Source: Endozoicomonas sp. SCSIO W0465 (lineage in GTDB: Bacteria; Pseudomonadota; Gammaproteobacteria; Pseudomonadales; Endozoicomonadaceae). From it: a stretch of DNA of 64,000 nucleotides. A program made the position numbers and the translations under genes. The first letter of the stretch is position 1; the number at the start of each line of letters is the position of its first letter. The notes under the pieces are model-generated. The model worked only from the letters and a program-made list of their open reading frames with translations. It was not told the origin of the DNA and searched no databases. Below, one piece after another: positions 62,162-64,000 of the stretch. Where the stretch lies: NCBI RefSeq assembly GCF_023716865.1, contig NZ_CP092417.1, positions 2,892,001-2,956,000 on the forward strand. Reading direction: 5' to 3'.

Positions 62162-64000
62162 ATGAATATAAAAATTGAAGGCAATGTAATAGTTGTGAAT
62201 AATGCCAATTCAGTTGTTCCACCTGAGCTGGAGTTTGATGACAACCGTGCAGATAAAATCAGCAGTTTTGATTCCCGGCGAGTGAACAATAAGCAAAAAA
62301 CAGAAGCATTGTTTTCCTCGCCAGACAGTAAAATTAAAACCACCGGTTTTAATCAAGTTACAACACCTGCTCAGACCTCAGTCATTACAAAATCGGTGGG
62401 CTCACATTCAATTAAAACAACCGATTCATTGAATTCAATCCAGGCGGCTGGCAGTAATTCAGTGTTAGTGAAGCAACCCACCTCTGCCAATCCGGCCAAT
62501 ATCCAGTCAGTCTCAGTCATTACCTCAAGTGCAGCGCATGGTTTGAACGCCGCTATAACATCCACTCATCAGCCATCTGCTGGCAGTACACTCAGTACTA
62601 TACAAGGCTCTGCATCTCATCACATAAGCACCCCTTTATATCAAAGTGACAGCACTTCAGGCTCAGCGGGTGAATCAAGTACGACTAATGCGACCCGATC
62701 TCAGCCACAAACCTATAACGCCCCAAATACAACAAAAAATTCTCTATCTTCTGACGCAAAAAGCAATCTGTCCTCCATTACCCGTTCATCAAGCTCGATG
62801 CATGAATCGAGTGTTGTCAATTCAACCAGTTCTCAATCGCACAATTCCAGTTCATTAAGTACAAGAAGTACAAGACAAGGGGCTAACTTTACTGACACAA
62901 CAAAGTCTCTGACTCACACCGACAGCATATCTGATTCAGTAAAGGATTCGCCCTCTACCAATATGACGGATTCCCGGTCTCTTTCCACCAGCACCAGCAC
63001 CAGCACCAGCACCGAGCTGAGAGGGTCAACAACCAGCGCAATACCGCTAACACCGCTAACAACGGCATTGAGGAACCAGACGCAATGGCTGACGGACAGT
63101 GTGGTCGCCGGGTACTCATCTGGTGTGACGGTTGATATGACCTCCACCCATTCGACTATGGCATCGTCCAGTGCAGTGATGGCCAATGCCACCAGCCCCG
63201 CCATGCTGAAGCAAGAATTAATCACCATACTGCACGACATAGGCAGCACGACTAATACCGGTATGCTGAAAAAGGACTTGCAGGCCTTTGCAAAACTGTA
63301 TCCAGCCGAGGATGTGTCAGAATTAAAATCATTTGTTGATTCAAGTGTTCAGGCTTTTGAGGCGTTTATGCTGTTGGACGGCATCTCTGCTTTCGTCAGG
63401 ACGATTAACGGTACTTTCCCTCAAGTTGCTCAACAGTATGAGCACATCCTGAACGAGGGAGTGAACGACATGATTGAGCAGTTCAATACCACCAGAACCT
63501 CTGCAGCAACCTCTACACCAACCTCTACACCAACCGCTACACCAACCTCTGAACCGACAAAAGCTCCCAACCATGATCGATCAAAAAGAATGATCATTCC
63601 GAAGTCGGAATTTTTTGAGAAGATTATCAATCTGATAATGATGCAACATTTTTTCAAGCAAGAAGATTCGACCCCGCAGTTTTTGGATTTTTTAAAGGGC
63701 GTTTCACAAATGCGTAATGATTTTGTTATCGCTCTACAACGTAATCTTGCAACAACCAGAGATGTGCAGGACCTTGTCCGGCAAATCAGTGAATCACAGC
63801 GAATAACCAGCTTTTTACAGCACTATAACCAGATGATACCCGAGTTGATAAGACAGGAAGACTTTGTTGCTCTTGGACGACTGGCCTATAAAATTAACGT
63901 ACTTGCTTATGTTAATATTGCTGAGATACCTCCGTTTCCAGAAGCAAACATGATGGAAGCTTTCAAACTCATGGTTGATTCAATTTTGCATGAAATTGAT
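62162..64000 (+). CDS. Large Ser/Thr-rich protein, 3' end outside window
   Basis: Start ATG 62162, with GGAAGG about 9 bases upstream; the frame is open for more than 610 codons to the window end. Residues 1-290 are low-complexity and rich in Ser, Thr, Asn and Gln, including a (ST)n run near residue 280. Then comes a helical folded region (PAMLKQELITILHDIGSTTNTGMLKKDLQAF). A Thr/Pro repeat linker (TSTPTSTPTATPTSEPT) follows near residue 455, then further helical sequence. No signal peptide or membrane helix. I do not recognise it. The long disordered N-terminus followed by helical domains is compatible with a secreted effector, but this is inference only. Confidence 0.65.
   Translation, partial: MNIKIEGNVIVVNNANSVVPPELEFDDNRADKISSFDSRRVNNKQKTEALFSSPDSKIKTTGFNQVTTPAQTSVITKSVGSHSIKTTDSLNSIQAAGSNSVLVKQPTSANPANIQSVSVITSSAAHGLNAAITSTHQPSAGSTLSTIQGSASHHISTPLYQSDSTSGSAGESSTTNATRSQPQTYNAPNTTKNSLSSDAKSNLSSITRSSSSMHESSVVNSTSSQSHNSSSLSTRSTRQGANFTDTTKSLTHTDSISDSVKDSPSTNMTDSRSLSTSTSTSTSTELRGSTTSAIPLTPLTTALRNQTQWLTDSVVAGYSSGVTVDMTSTHSTMASSSAVMANATSPAMLKQELITILHDIGSTTNTGMLKKDLQAFAKLYPAEDVSELKSFVDSSVQAFEAFMLLDGISAFVRTINGTFPQVAQQYEHILNEGVNDMIEQFNTTRTSAATSTPTSTPTATPTSEPTKAPNHDRSKRMIIPKSEFFEKIINLIMMQHFFKQEDSTPQFLDFLKGVSQMRNDFVIALQRNLATTRDVQDLVRQISESQRITSFLQHYNQMIPELIRQEDFVALGRLAYKINVLAYVNIAEIPPFPEANMMEAFKLMVDSILHEID

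Overview
The window looks like a chromosome segment of a gammaproteobacterium whose accessory DNA has been heavily reworked by insertion sequences. The host-type genes (tmcA, pdxH, a GrxA-type glutaredoxin, a Tus-like protein, a periplasmic cyclophilin, pelDEFG) fit a gammaproteobacterium. The IS density, many broken genes and large low-complexity or repeat-rich orphan proteins suggest a host-associated marine lineage such as Endozoicomonadaceae. That lineage assignment is inference from gene style, not from a search.

Layout. 1-10715 is almost pure mobile DNA. An IS66-type element has been entered by an IS50-like element, which itself holds a complete group II intron, and by a 1.53-kb IS, which itself holds a second IS66 and a 1.11-kb IS. 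10725-22524 (minus strand) is a truncated prophage morphogenesis module: terminase, gpW, portal, protease-capsid fusion, decoration protein, head-tail and tail-completion genes, baseplate V. Its minor tail gene Z is split by a second IS50-like element, which carries an ISNCY-like element, which carries a 191-bp MITE. 22525-32500 is a second IS pile-up, dominated by two identical IS21 elements in inverted orientation, with a small P-loop ATPase fragment stranded inside. 32557-32770 holds four repeat units with type I-F-like CRISPR architecture and no cas genes, followed by tRNA-Arg(CCU). 33217-36347 is quieter: a FlgM-like gene, two orphan proteins and an AraC/MelR-type regulator.

36365-49534 is the tail of a pel exopolysaccharide operon (pelD, pelE, pelF, pelG; plus strand). 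pelD, pelF and pelG each carry an insertion with an intact target duplication, and pelE has a frameshift exactly at a U UUU UUA heptamer. Two abutting IS66 copies replace whatever lay upstream of pelD. 49648-56437 contains two ISKra4 copies, a decayed IS1595-type element with a related 159-bp MITE, a lysine/tyrosine-rich repeat protein and tRNA-Pro(GGG). 56572-61359 is an ordinary housekeeping block: cyclophilin, tmcA, glutaredoxin, Tus-like gene, pdxH. From 62162 to the end runs a long Ser/Thr-rich protein that continues beyond the window.

How it fits together. Insertion order can be read from nested target duplications. Almost every larger multi-gene system here (phage, pel) is disabled, whereas the short housekeeping genes are intact. 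Several element copies carry single-base frameshifts, so either decay is active or base-level sequence errors are present; this should be settled before functional claims are made about pelE or the phage head-tail gene.
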